Shown one piece after another: positions 9,910 to 21,248 of a stretch of DNA of 64,000 bases (position 1 is its first letter; every line of letters starts with the position of its first letter). The translations under genes and the position numbers were made by a program. The stretch spans positions 131,143,272 through 131,207,271 of the forward strand of contig CM045989.1 in assembly GCA_025175895.1 (NCBI GenBank), written 5' to 3'. The DNA comes from Wurfbainia villosa (Eukaryota > Streptophyta > Magnoliopsida > Zingiberales > Zingiberaceae). Below the pieces are notes generated by a model, which was not told the origin of the DNA, ran no database searches, and was given only the letters and a program-made list of their open reading frames with translations.

Positions 9910-11090
9910 AGATTCTTGTGTGATTAGTCAAATTATCAACCTTGCTTCCCAACCGCTTGATTGCCTCGGTATTATTTTGATGTTGCCTATTTGATTCTAC
10001 AATATGCCAAATTCATCATTTATCTTCCGACACGTGATAAAATTTTCCATCATCTTTTCTACGCTCGACTTGGGTCCTGGCTGAAATCCCGAAGGTGCCC
10101 CAAAGTTGTTCTGTCCAGAAGAATTTTGATGGGCTCTATACGAAAAGTTGGGATGATTTCTCCAAAGGGATTGTGCGTGTTTGAGTAAGGGTTGCCACCA
10201 TTAGGCTTCGATTAAAATTATTCAATGCATCAACTCTTCCGATGATGGTGCGTGTAGGATTTGTGAGTTCATCGCCACGCGTGCTGTTACACACCAGATC
10301 TCAAGTGACATTAGATGAGTTTACGGCTGATACATTAAAATGTTCTAGCTTTTGAGTTAATGAATAGACTTTTGCAATGAGTAGATAAATGTTAATTACC
10401 TCAAACTTACCTGGCATTTTAGTTTGATATCCTCGCTCAGAGCCCATTGGTGAGAATTCATTGCCACATTCTCGATGATCTCAAAAGCTTCATCCAATGT
10501 TTTGTTCATAAGAGCTCCTCTGCAGTGAATCAAGAGAAACCTTAGTAGCATACGAGATTCCATTGTAGAAAGTATGCACAATGAGCCACTTCTCCACCAT
10601 GATGAGGGCATTGTTGTAGTAATCCCTTAAATCTGCCCCAGGGCTTCAAATAATGTTTCTACATCCTTTTTCGAAAAATTAGTGATTTGATGGCTAAGAC
10701 TTGCAGTTTTGCTGTGTTGAAAATAATTGTCTAAAAATCTTTGCTCAAGTTGATCCTGTAGTTATACAATCTGCTGGAAGAGATGTAGCCAAGCTCGGCT
10801 TTGTCCCAATGAGAAAGGAAACAGCGCAATCTAATAGCATCTCTGAGGCTCCATTCGATTTCAAAGTCTCGCAAAATTCCAAAAATACTTCCAAGTGCAG
10901 ATTTGGATCTTGAGGTGCTCCTCCGAATTGATCTTTGTTGGACCATAGATAGTAGCGCCGGTTTTAATTCAAATTGTTTGCTTCAATAGGGGTCTTCTAA
11001 TACTCGATCTCAATCCTTGTACTAGGTGCCGCATAATCCCTTAAAGGTTTATTTTCGTTCGTCAGCCATGTCGAGGTCGATTGTTTTCCG
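9910..11090 (-). pseudogene. gag N-terminal remnant of element J
   Basis: The minus strand from about 11070 reads a start MADERKLRDYAAPSTRIE, then fragments such as QFGGAPQDPNLHLEVFLEFC and later HPNFSYR-like pieces in shifting frames. This is the layout of an Athila-type Gag whose N-terminal region is broken by many stops and frameshifts (for example 10396-10611 and 10731-10946 are separate short frames). It leads into the open gag-protease frame at 9909. Because J's LTRs are so similar, these breaks were probably carried before this copy inserted. Confidence 0.6.
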
Positions 11091-11316
11091 AGGTTGAAAT
11101 CGTCTTTCTAGCAAGGAAAGTTCTCTCTATCTCGTGATCAATATCGAGAATTTCCCTATTAAGTCTGTGCATGCAACAACAAGAGAGGCTCCCAAAACAA
11201 GAATTCAGAATAGATACAAAAGAAAAATAGGAACAATCAATATTCAGAACAAGAATTCAGAACAGAAATCTAGATTAACTAAATCACGCTCAATTCAATA
11301 TTGAGTGCCAATCCCC

Positions 11317-11338
11317 GGCACCGGCGCCAAAAACTTGA
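11317..11338 (-). other. Primer-binding site of element J
   Basis: Next to the 5' LTR. The minus strand reads TTTTTGGCGCCGGTGCCGGG, close to the TGGCGCCGTTGCCGGGG site of Athila/Tat elements, which is usually assigned to an Asp-tRNA. The change GTTGCC to GGTGCC is visible. There are a few bases (CATCAAG) between the LTR end and the site. Confidence 0.75.
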
Positions 11339-11340
11339 TG

Positions 11341-12747
11341 TGTTATTTTCCGCAAGTGCACGGTTGTCGTCAAGTAATAAAAATATCGATCCCACAGGGA
11401 TTGGAACAATTACCGAATGATCGTGATACCAAGTTATCTAGTAAATCAATGTATGGTTTAAGCTAAGAAACTGAGCAGTCAATAACAACGAATGAGAAGA
11501 ACGAGCTAAAAGTCGATAGTTGAGGAGAATCTCAGGATATGGGTTTCACCACGTCGATGATTTATAAGGTGATTTGATTCTTTCCTACCCCTATTAGAGT
11601 TTGTTTTGATGGAACCTATCCTAAGGTAAATCAACGGCCCCTTTCGAGGTCTACGCTGACTGTACCTATCAAATTCAATTTACCTGTCACGATGTTCGAG
11701 CATAGGGGATCATAATCAGCTAAGGGGACCTGTCACGAGACCCCCGCAAACCTCCCTATTCTTACCTCTGTCACTAGGTAGAAACTGGATTTGATAGATC
11801 CATTAAGTCCATAAGAGTTCCTCTAGAGTCAAATTTCCTTTTTTCACGGTAGGTTTGCACACGGGACCATAATCAGCTAAGGGGACTCACACGAGACCCC
11901 GCAGAAGCCCTCGAGATACGCTACCGCTACTTGACAGAGTTTATCCCTAGTTGGTTGGGGTTTCGGGAACTTGGGTTCACTGTTAGGTACTTCCCCTTAG
12001 CTCCTTAGGTTTGTCAATAAGAATCCAACGAAAACCAAATCAACACAAACAATAATTTAAGTAGTATAGATTATATCATCATCGTAAATCGTCAAAGGGC
12101 TACTCCCCCATCCTAAGATTACAGGACACTACTCCATAGTCTGACAAGAGTTGCTAGAGAAAGAAAATACAATACTGGATGCCATCTGCGTTCCTCTGCC
12201 GACTCCTTCTTTTTTTGCTTCCTCTGTTGTCGATCCCTTTGCCGTCTTCTCTCCTCCTTTTTAACCATCCGCCGTCCTCCCTTTTAGGGTTAGAATATCT
12301 TCTCTTTTATAGCCTTGCCTCCTCTTCAATTTAAGGCAATAGATTCCCTTTCTAATTGAGGGAAGGTCAAATCAGCCAACACGCCCATGCCATGAGGGCA
12401 CCGCTGTGTCGCGGTTTCCCAGGCGTATGGTTTTGAATCAAGGGCGGTCGTCGAGATAGGGCGTGTTGGCTGCTGGAATCACCAGCACGGGCGTGTTGCT
12501 CTTTGAACTCGGGCGTGTTGTCCGCTGGCTCTCATGACACAGGCGTGTCGATTCCCAACACGCCTGTGTTGTTTTGATACGCCCTTCTTCTTCGCCCTGT
12601 TAACACAAAAACACCCTGACAGCAGTCTCTTCCTCCAAAATATGCTAAACTTAACTGAATCATGATAAAATACATGTCTAGGATATGAAATGAGATAAAA
12701 TGCACATATATAAAGTAGTGAAAACATAGCATGATTTACCCACATCA
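11341..12747 (-). repeat. 5' LTR of element J
   Basis: 1407 bases. Minus-strand start TGATGTGGGTAAATC at 12747 and end AAAATAACA at 11341. TATA box CTATAAAAG (minus) at 12304-12312. The GC-rich dyad block spans about 12375-12600. The part 12360-12470 is scrambled compared with its partner 7195-7320. Confidence 0.9.
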
Positions 12748-13860
12748 ACTGTGCTTCATCCAAAGAAGCTGAGCCACACACTCACCCATCGCGACATATT
12801 CGACTTCGATGGTAGATAAGGCAACACAGTGTTGCTTTCTACTGCACCAACTCACTAGACTTGAATCGAGGAGTTGACAACAATCACTCGTGCTCTTTCT
12901 ATTGAGTTTACTACCGGCATAATCCGAGTCGGAGTAGCCGATTAGTTTGAACTCGGTAGATCTAGGGTACCAAATCCCTATGTTTAGTGTACCCTTTAGG
13001 TATCTAAGGATATGTTTAACTAACGTTAGGTGTGACTCCTTAGCACAAGTTTGGAACCATGTGCACATACTTACTGCGAATAATATATTGGGTCGACTCG
13101 CAGTTAAGTACAGGAGACTACCTATTGCGCTCCTATAATATTTAAGGTCTATTGGTTTGCCTTCTAAGCCTTCTCCTATATTAACATTTGTGGCCATCAG
13201 TGTATTTATTACCTTAGAATTTTGCATTTTTAATTGATTAATTAATTCCTTAGCGTATTTATGTTGGTGTAAGTAAATTCCCTCTTTAGTTTGTTTAATT
13301 TGTAATCCTAGGAAAAAGTTAATTTGGTGCAAACTCACTTTCCATTAGTGAAATGAACTCGTTTAGTAGGATTGAGTTGGTTGTTCCAAAAATTATATCG
13401 TCTACGTAAATTTAGGCAATAAAGATTTCTTTGCCTACGGATTTTACGAAGAGGGTTGGGTCGACTAGGCCTTGACTAAACCCTTTAGACTTGAGATAAA
13501 TAGAAAGTCTTTCATACCAAGCTCTAGGAGCTTGTTTTAGTCCATATAAGGTTTTCTTAAGTTTGAAAACATGGTCAGGTTTGTCTAAGCTTTCGAATCC
13601 TGGGGGTTGGCTAACATAGACTTCTTCCTTGATAATTCCATTTAAGAACGTTGATTTCACATCCATTTGAAATAGTTTAAATCCTCGATGTGCAGCGTAG
13701 GCTAATAACATTCTGATTGAGTCTAGTCTAGCTATGGGGGCGTAGGTTTTATCATAATCTAGCCCCTCTACTTGACTAAATCCTTTTGCGACCAATCTAG
13801 TTTTATTTTTAACTACTTCACCTTTGTCATCGAGTTTGTTCCGGAATACCCACCTTGTTC
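12748..13860 (-). pseudogene. Reverse transcriptase and RNase H of B pol
   Basis: Minus strand, Copia RT followed by RNase H. RT blocks: ARLDSIRMLLAYAAHRGFKL, then FQMDVKSTFLNG (first catalytic Asp; canonical KSAFLNG), YGLKQAPRAWYERL, and after a stop YVDDIIFG (about 13384-13410), the two catalytic Asp. RNase H: GYSDSDYAGSKLNRKSTSD and WCSRKQHCVALSTIEVEYVA (12745-13338), with the catalytic Asp and Glu visible. A stop precedes YVDD and another gap lies between 13339 and 13411, so the frame is inactive. J interrupts at WMKH; the tail lies at 5905-6173. RT copies element RNA into DNA and RNase H removes the RNA strand. Confidence 0.9.
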
Positions 13861-14812
13861 CAATAATTGATTTATCTTTAGGTGGTTGTACTAATTTCTA
13901 AACTTCGTTCCTAGTGAATTGAACTAGCTCTTCTTGCATAGCAATAATCTAATCGGGATCAAGAAGAGCTTGTTCAATTGATTTGGATTTGATTTTCGAG
14001 ATTAAAGAGATTTGACTAAGGTTTCTATAGGAATATTTCGGTATTTGTTTTAGAGGTGAATTTTCCTAGGTAGTCTTTAGTATTTAGAATATGTACCCTA
14101 CATCCAAATACCCTAAAGTATTTAATGTTAGGTACTTTATCATGGTAGATTTCGTATGAGGTCTTAAGTTGCCTCTTACTAGTAGGATTCTATTTTGGAC
14201 ATAACAAGCTTTACTAACAGCTTCTGCCCAAAATCTATCGGGTAGGTTGTACTCGTTTAACATGGTTCTAGAGGCTTCTTGTAAGGTTCTATTCTTTCGC
14301 TCGACTAGACCATTTTGTTGTAGGGTTCTAGGACAGGAGAACTCATGGTGGTATCCGTTTAGGTTACAAAAGTCGGTGAACCTATGGTTTTCGAATTCAC
14401 CACCATGATCGCTTCTAAGTCTTTTAATCTTAAGGTTCTTTTCATTTTCTATTAATTTACATAAGTTGGTAAGTTGGTCTAAGGTATCACTTTTGTGTTT
14501 AAGGAACCTAACCCAAGTAAACCTAGAGTAGTCGTCAATTATGACTAAGCAAAATTAACTTCCGTTTAGTGACTTGGCTCCATGAGAATCGAATAGATCC
14601 AAGTGTAAAATCTCAAGCACACTTTTGGTTCGTTCTTGGTTAGTTAGTTGATGTTGTGCCCTAGTTTTTTTACCTTGTTGACAAGCATTACAGATTTTAT
14701 TATCCAAGTTGTTAAGGTTGGGCAAGCCTCTGACTAAACCACTCTGACTCACCTTGTGAATGAGTCTTGGGTGCGAGTGGCCGAGTCGTCGGTGCCACAA
14801 TCAAGATTCCTC
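13861..14812 (-). pseudogene. Integrase of B pol
   Basis: Minus strand. N-terminal zinc-binding H-H-C-C: LWHRRLGHSHPRLIHKV then ICNACQQGK (14555-14800). The catalytic core follows: LHLDLFD with the first Asp, FCLVIIDDYSRFTWV after a stop, RSDHGGEF with the second Asp, and QQNGLVERKNRTLQE with the Glu (about 14280-14330). Later residues fit the Copia linker to RT, with stops. The enzyme would insert the cDNA into host DNA; all three catalytic acids are still legible but the frame is broken in several places. Confidence 0.88.
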
Positions 14813-15192
14813 TTGTTGTGTCATAAGATATTTGGTTGAGGAGTTGGGTAAATTAATTGTGTAGATATTGCTATTCCTAGTTTCTTTAAGTATTGTTTTA
14901 GAGGTTTCATTAGTTTTAATTAAGCATTCATTTTCTAAGAATATAACCTTATAGTTGTTGTCACACAATTGGCTTACACTAAGTAAATTATACTCAAAAT
15001 TTTTGACTAATAAAAAATTTTGAATTGTAAAGTTGCAGTTTAGCTCAATATCACTTGATCCGATGATTTTGAGCTTGTCGTTGTTTCCGAAAGCTATCGA
15101 TCCTTGACTTTTGAATCTAAGCTTCAAAAATTTTAGTCGGTCTCCGGTCATGTGTCGGGAGCACCCATTGTCCAACATCCATTGATCCTACA
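14801..15192 (-). pseudogene. Aspartic protease and integrase pre-domain of B pol
   Basis: On the minus strand the block QWMLDNGCSRHMTGD matches the Copia protease site W-x-L-D-S-G-C-S-R-H-M-T-G-D, with Asn in place of the catalytic-triad Ser. It continues to KNFEYNLLSVSQLCD, a conserved SIRE-type block, and ends just before the integrase zinc region. A stop separates it from the integrase part. Upstream (15193-15744) the connection to gag is broken by stops and shows only short fragments. Confidence 0.85.
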
Positions 15193-15744
15193 CATATAGT
15201 AGTTGGATCGGATATTGGAATTTTAAGTTGGTTGAATATTTTAGCCTAATAGTCATCTCACATTTTCTACATGATCAAACATGTTAACCTTAAATGTTTT
15301 TAAGATGACTTTAATTTTACTTGTTTAGATTTAGTGAATTGAAACTAATCAACCTTGGGTTAGATTCGGATTTAACCCCTAGCTCGAGGAACAAAGGCTT
15401 TTTTGATTGGAACAAAGACAACTTCCTTAGACAAAGCCAAATTCAAGAAATCGATTACTCGAGTCACTTAAGATTACTTCCTGGTCTAACTAGTTAAGGA
15501 TACAGTGAGGTAGCTTCAGCTAGTTCAACTTAGTCAAGTGCACCAAGCTAGATACGCCTTATCTAGTTTGGATGCACAAGACTTCGTTTCCCTAATGTAC
15601 TATCATTTCGTCGTGTCCTAGTACTATGTTGTCAAGATTGACGAGTTATTGACCCTATCTTGCTGTTCTAAAAATTAAAACAAAATACCTAAGCATGCAA
15701 GGTCTAATTTCAAGTGATTGAACAAACAAATTTAGTACTAGCTC

Positions 15745-16813
15745 CCCCTGGACCATTGAATCAATTCGGTCTATCCACGTAGTGGATTTGGTCCTTGGGA
15801 ACCCAGTACTTATTAGATCCTAATTGTGAAATTAAAGAAGTCTTAGGGACCCATGCTTGGACTTGTTTTTTATTACGATTTATAATTGACATATACGACT
15901 TGTTAGTCGTATTTGATCTAAACCCTAGTCCGACCTTGTTGTACACGACCCTTTTCGATCCAAGTAGTAGGTCAAGTCCCTTGAATCCCAAAGTAAACCT
16001 TTCCAACATTTGCCTAAGGTTTTCGACTTGTCCTTTCAAGAGTGAGTTCTCAACTTCGAGTTTGTCAACTCGAGTTGAGCCCTCCTCTTGAACTTGACTA
16101 ATCGAAGAGGTTAGGGAGACCTCATGTTTAAGGATTTTAACCTCCTCAACTAAGGTCTCGACCTTGGACTCAGACTTAGCTAACTTTATAGTTAAAAACT
16201 TAATTGCATTATATAACATATCAATTAAAGACCGACTTACCTTGAGTAAACCTTTTGAACTAGATACGGATCTGTGCCTTGTCTTGAATAGAGACTCATC
16301 GTCGGATCAGGAGTCAGACTCTTCCTCGGGTTCAGACTCTTCCTCGGGTTCGATCGGCTTAGCCATGAAGATGGGGTTGTTGAGCTCATCTTCCTCCTCT
16401 GACGATTCTTCCCATGTAGTGTTGAGCGCTTTCTTGAACTTTGATGCCTTGTTCTTGAGTTTTGGACACTCCGACTTGATGTGTCCCAACCTGTTACACT
16501 CATAGCATCTATAGTTGGAATTTGATTTAGACTTACCTTCCTTGGATTGATTGATGTGTCATTTTCGGCTTTTGATCATCTTTTGAACTAGATTTACTAG
16601 TTCGGTCTCCATCTCATCGTCTATCTCCAACTCGTCCTCGTCTTCTTCCTCCGAAGGTGATTTACTTTTGGGCTTCTTCTTCGAACCTGCAAATAAGGAA
16701 ATACTTTTCTTGGCGGGGGCCTAATTAGACTGTTCATGAAGTTCAAATTCAGAAAACATTTCATCAAGTTTAATCTTAGAAAGGTCCTTAGAGACCTTGT
16801 AGGCATCAACCAT
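15745..16813 (-). pseudogene. gag remnant of element B (SIRE type)
   Basis: Minus strand. Starts inside the Gag core at MVDAYKVSKDLSKIKLDEMF, so the first part of the protein is missing with the end of the 5' LTR. Then Lys/Glu-rich residues, one zinc knuckle CYECNRLGHIKSEC (about 16464-16508), an acidic Glu/Ser stretch, a coiled coil (KLAKSESKVETLVEEVKIL and onward, about 15990-16190) and the C-terminal WVPK block (about 15770-15800). Stops occur at several points, including after the acidic stretch. One knuckle, not two, separates this family from A and F. Confidence 0.85.
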
Positions 16814-17302
16814 GGATGTCTTGACCTAGACCTTCCACAGGACAGAGTCTAATGATGGACCGTCGCCTAAGGATGTCCCCGTATGGTGTCCCCGTAAGGA
16901 CCGTCGCCTAATGATCAACCATGGACAAGTTTAATCTTGACCTAGACCTTCCACAGGAAGTCTTGGTCGGACCGTCGCCTAAGGATGTCCCCGTATGGAG
17001 TACCCGACCTTGCATTCACTCACACACACGAGTTTACCTCGAGCTTTCCTTAGGTCATTGTAACTTGAAGCTTTGCTTCAGGTCTTTACCTGAGTTCTTC
17101 AGCTCCCTCCAAAGTACTCCCGGTGTCGCCCGACCACTGCAGTTTCTCCATCCGAGATTCTTTGGGTGTCGTCGATCTTCAGCTTAGCTTAACGATTCCT
17201 ACACACTTGGTTCAGCTCATTAGACAACAATATGACCTTAGCTTTGAGTCTTTGTCATAATTAAAACTTAGGTTCGATTATCTGGTGTCTACTGCACCAA
17301 CA
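16814..17302 (-). repeat. Rearranged, partial 5' LTR of element B
   Basis: The outer end (16936-17302) matches the 3' LTR from about 4585 to 4942. The rest of the LTR, the primer-binding site and the gag start are missing. In their place 16814-16935 is a patchwork: pieces of the same LTR (GACCTAGACCTTCCACAGGA, CCGTCGCCTAAGGATG) are repeated and mixed with short gag-like pieces (such as ACAAGTTTAATCTT, compare 16770). Confidence 0.8.
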
Positions 17303-17307
17303 GTTAT

Positions 17308-17446
17308 CCCTAGAATTAACCTTGAAAAGACCTAAATGACCAAGGCTTCAAAGCCTAGGAGGGTAGTTATCCCTAGTGAGTACTTACAAAACCTAAGGAG
17401 TACCAATAGGTATTGGGTTCCTAGGAGCATGATTTCATCACGCTAG
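17308..17446 (+). pseudogene. gag C-terminal part of element A
   Basis: Continues the frame interrupted by B: basic residues, then EYLQNLRSTNRYWVPRSM and a stop at about 17444. This W-V-P-[KR] ending matches the Gag C-termini of B, F and I. In B the block is followed by protease; here only non-coding DNA follows. Confidence 0.8.
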
Positions 17447-17905
17447 ATAGGTTTAGGGTGTGCCAAACTTGAATGGATATGTAGTTAACAAAATCATGGT
17501 AAATGTGGCACTTTAAGGCATTTTTGAAGTATTATAATACATTGAAAATGAAATTAGAAATATATCCTAAAAGACTTTAGGATGTGCCAATAAAATTTGA
17601 GAAGTTTGAAAAGTCAATCAAAATTGACACAAGATAAGTTAGAGTCAATGGTGTGTCATTTTGGGTTTTTGACACACTTGAGAAATTGATTTATTATGGA
17701 AAAATGGGGACTAATCCTAGTAAATGGAAATTAGAATTGAAATCTAGGTATTCTTATACCTTTATATTTTATTTGTCATATTTTGTTTGTCATATGTCAT
17801 GTCATGATGTCATATTTCATTTGATCATATAAAATGTCATGTTTATGCTTAGGTTACAATTTTATAATGACATAGCATTATGAATCATTGGAAAATGCTT
17901 TAATT
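17447..17905 (+). other. Non-coding internal region of A before insertion C
   Basis: AT-rich, no frame of note. Repeated TCATGTCAT/TGTCATAT strings at 17760-17870 resemble the reverse complement of F at about 43600-43800, consistent with the shared non-coding interior of the A/F family. Ends with the TSD TAATT (17901-17905) of C. Confidence 0.6.
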
Positions 17906-20900
17906 TGTAGAATACGAAAAAAAAATTTATATGGATTAACCCTTTAATTAATTGAGTTTAATTAGTGGATTAATTTGGGGTTAATTGGATCAAATTAGTG
18001 ATTGGGTTTGAGATTGGGCTTGGGCTAAAACCTGTTGGGCTGAGTCTATTGGGCCGAAATTGTTGGGCTTGAAATGGGTTGAACCGGTTGGGCTGAACCA
18101 AAATGGATTGAATTTGAGTTGGGCTTGAAGTTGGCTTGGACCGAGTCACCTGAACCAACACGAACGACATTTAAAAGCTGAGAACTGATCGCGTTATTTT
18201 CAATCACGATCTCCATTCCCTTTCTTCTCCGCGTCGTTTCTCTTTCGCTCCGCGTGATTTCTGTAGCCGATCTCGGCTCATCGGTGTCCGGTGAGAGCAA
18301 CTCGACGGCGCCACCTTTGGGCGGATCTCCGGCCAAAGATCAGGGGGTCTCTCGCCTGAGGGATCTCGACGATACCCCGGTGGACTAGCGGTGATGTCGC
18401 CGTGGCAGTGAGCTGCCGATCAAGGTACGTCGATGGACTAGGGCTAGGTTTCACCATCATTTTCCTTAGATTTAGTTGTGGATGGTGTGTCTTAGCTTAG
18501 ATTTATGGTTTTTTGGGCAGTGATTGGAGATTGGATTGCTCGGTGAATGGGAGACGAGGAAGGGCTGCTGGAGGAGATCTGAGATCGATAAGTTGTGTGT
18601 ATTTCTATTGTTTTATCTGTGATTGCTATGCGTGTGGTGTGTCGGTGTGATTTTTGGATGTAGATGGAATTAACATATTCTTGTCATCTGTGATGGGTTT
18701 TCGATTGGCATTTAATATGTAATTTTGGTGGTTGTCGATTGAGGAACTGGGAGGATTTTACTATCATTGATCCAGATCCAGTGAGGTTGGAGTTCGACCG
18801 CTTCCGTGAATGGCGGTGTCACGGAGATGATCGTCGAAGCTTTGATATCCTTATTGTTCAGCTGTAATTGTTGTGTTTGATTCAAGGATAAGTTGTTGCT
18901 ATGGGTTGTGTTGATGCGGCGGTATCCCTGTTTTCCTTGATCGATTCTGAACATGATTTTACTGGACCGGTTATTTTGTAGATGGCATAGGTGGTGGTGT
19001 AATTGGTTTGGTAGATGATTAGAGAGTTGTGATGGTTTAAGTTAGTGTTGTTTAGATCTATATATTTTAATTGATCTTGTTGATGTGGGAGCAAGTTGGT
19101 TATGGTGTATTGGATTTGGATAATCGAGGTTCGTACTCATAGACGAGGGAATGATGCGAATATAGAATGAATTAGTATTTTGTTCATATAATTATCGGAG
19201 ACTTGTACTTAACCATAATTTGTTATTTTGTGCAGGCTTGGGATACAAAGCAGGTCCGCGACCGTGAGGATTATTCGAGCGTCGTATCAGGTGGGTAATA
19301 TCTACCTGGTCCGATAGTTTGATCAAATTCTAATGCATGAATTTGGATATATGTTTATACCTGTTTACCTTAAATCCACTCATGTTTAATCATGTGCTTG
19401 TACTTAGTCTTTGATCTTTGAGATATTGTTGCTAATTCATCATTCCTTTATCTTGGATATGAATTACAACCCTTCTTATGTGTTAGCTGATAGGTATTCA
19501 GTTAATTGTAAGTGGTTATGGTTACTAGTGTGAACTTAGATTGGATTACCGGGTTGCATCACTAGGTTGGGTGATGGGTCCAATTTATGGGGTCGGTTGT
19601 TATACCATACACATATTAGTGGGTTACCTTGATGGATCTATTTATCTGTATATAGATAAATAGGTTGTGATTATAGATTAGTAGTCCTTGCATGGTTGAC
19701 TTTTGGTTGACTAGGACTCCCCGTTGGTTAGGGAGTGTTGCGAGGATTTGTGTGTAAGCTATGCATCATTACATTACATGTATGCTGACAACTGGGTCTC
19801 TCTTGTGGTTGAGACGGGTCGTCAGTCATCCTGCCTCCCCGACCACTCGGGGTAGTAGTAGCAGGGTTGAGGGCAAAGCATTGGATGTGCCGTGCTCGGC
19901 CATTATAGACGGTGGTAGCTGGAGATGCGCACCTGGTCACTATGCAGAGTGGTGTTAGCACTCGCCCACTATAGTTGGTGGTTATGTGATGTGCAGTCGT
20001 CCTGTGTGCGGAGCTCGTCTACTCATGGGTAGTGATGGAGCAGCCAGCAGCAGGGATCCTCGTGGAGTAGTTAGCTCTTTACGCTTATATGTTACTCATT
20101 CATACTACCCAACTCGGCCACTCGAGAGTAGTGGTAGCTGGAGTCGGGCTAGTCGTCATGCCCTGCCACCCAGGCCATACTGGGGTCGTGGTTGGATGGG
20201 TCCACAGACATGGTCATGCATATACATTGCTGATATATATGTATGCATGTATTTGATATATGTTTTACATATGCCTGTGAGATGCTGCATTTGTTTTCTG
20301 CATATTTTATATACCGCTGTGTATGTGTTGAGCATGAGTATGTATTGGTTTAGACTATTGCATGCTATTTGGGTTATGCTATCGTATAATTGCTGTGATG
20401 TTATAGGTCATGGATCAATCCGTCGGTATGTACATTATTTCATGTCAGTTGATTAGTTTAGTGTATGTTATGAGTATGACCGTATTTGTGGTTTCTGGTT
20501 ACTACATTAGTACTGTATGTCTGTTGGACTCATGCTGCATACCTGTAGATCTTCACATGTATACTTATAGATCTCTATACCCTGTATATTGTTCATGTAC
20601 TTTCTATATATTACCCCTGAGTTTTATACTCACCACCCTGGACCCTGGGTTTCCTGTCGCCCAAGTGGCAGATAGAAGACTTCGGTATGGACTTGGAGCA
20701 TCGCCACTTGATCCCATCCCACTGCTTTTTCGAGGATTTTATTTCCTATATCGCATGTATCTTCATATGGACTTCTGTTGTTATTGGAGATCGTGCTGTG
20801 TTTTTCTTTTATGGTATTCAGTATGGGATTTTGTTTTAGTATGGACGGATATACCGGTATACGTATGTTGTTGAGTTTATATTTTTCATTGTGTTGTCTT

Positions 20901-21024
20901 CCGCTATTGATGTTATACATTTTCCATATGTGTTATGCTGGCTACGACTATTTGTACCCGTATTGGAATTGTCATAAGGGGGTGTCGTCCATTGGCCGGA
21001 CAGAGTCTACCTCGGGGCGTGACA
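17906..21024 (+). repeat. 5' LTR of element C
   Basis: 3119 bases, matching 31986-35152. It has no gene; short ORFs here (for example 19986-20456 and 20410-20874) recur in the other LTR only because the LTRs are copies, and they match no family I know. A CT-rich, moderately GC-rich stretch at about 18190-18440 resembles a transcribed leader. Confidence 0.9.
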
Positions 21025-21031
21025 ATTTTAT

Positions 21032-21046
21032 TGGTATCAGAGCTCT
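21032..21046 (+). other. Primer-binding site of element C
   Basis: TGGTATCAGAGCTCT, complementary to the 3' end of initiator Met-tRNA, eight bases after the LTR end. It marks the + orientation of C. Confidence 0.85.
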
Positions 21047-21248
21047 AGGTTGCGATGCCATGCAATAATGATTTTCGTCGGATTTTGGACCTCAGAAATC
21101 GTTTTGATTTGATTTGATTTCGATTTTGGTGAGATGGGATTGATAGCGGCATGAGCTCCAAGTTGTACGAAGTAAGAAATCTTGACACTTTATATTTTCT
21201 GACTAGATATTTATTTAAGTCGTTCAGCAGGTGTGGACAGACGATATT

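Larger units (their letters stand above)
6174..12747 (-). mobile_element. Element J: non-autonomous Athila-like Gypsy retrotransposon nested in B RNase H
   Basis: Flanked by a perfect TSD ACTGT (6169-6173 and 12748-12752). The LTRs (6174-7607 and 11341-12747) start TGATGTGGG on the minus strand and end AAAATAACA. The primer-binding region beside the right LTR reads TTTTTGGCGCCGGTGCCGGG on the minus strand, the Athila/Tat-type site, not the Met-tRNA site used by its neighbours. The internal 3.7 kb encodes Gag and an aspartic protease but no RT, RNase H or integrase. The LTRs are identical over long stretches, so J is a recent insertion. Confidence 0.92.
3809..17302 (-). mobile_element. Element B: SIRE/Maximus-type Copia retrotransposon with pol, nested in A gag
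   Basis: The whole insertion is flanked by a perfect TSD GTTAT (3804-3808 and 17303-17307). The + strand reads TGTTGG at the left end and CCAACA at the right, giving minus-strand LTRs that start TGTTGGTGCAGTAG. The 3' LTR (left) is complete. The 5' LTR (right) survives only as a rearranged part and the primer-binding site is lost. Order on the minus strand is gag, protease, integrase, RT, RNase H, the Copia order. J interrupts the RNase H. It is the only SIRE-type element here with pol, so relatives of B are the natural candidates to have mobilised A, F and I; that last point is inference. Confidence 0.93.

Noticed and set aside
19986..20920. Cys/Tyr-rich ORFs of 96-156 codons in the C LTR, present again at 34067-35048
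   Set aside because: They recur because the LTRs are copies. The two copies differ in length and frame, and no signal, domain or start context supports a gene.
21032..21046. tRNA-like matches (TGGTATCAGAGC)
   Set aside because: These match only the tRNA 3' end and always sit beside LTRs. They are primer-binding sites, and no cloverleaf surrounds them.
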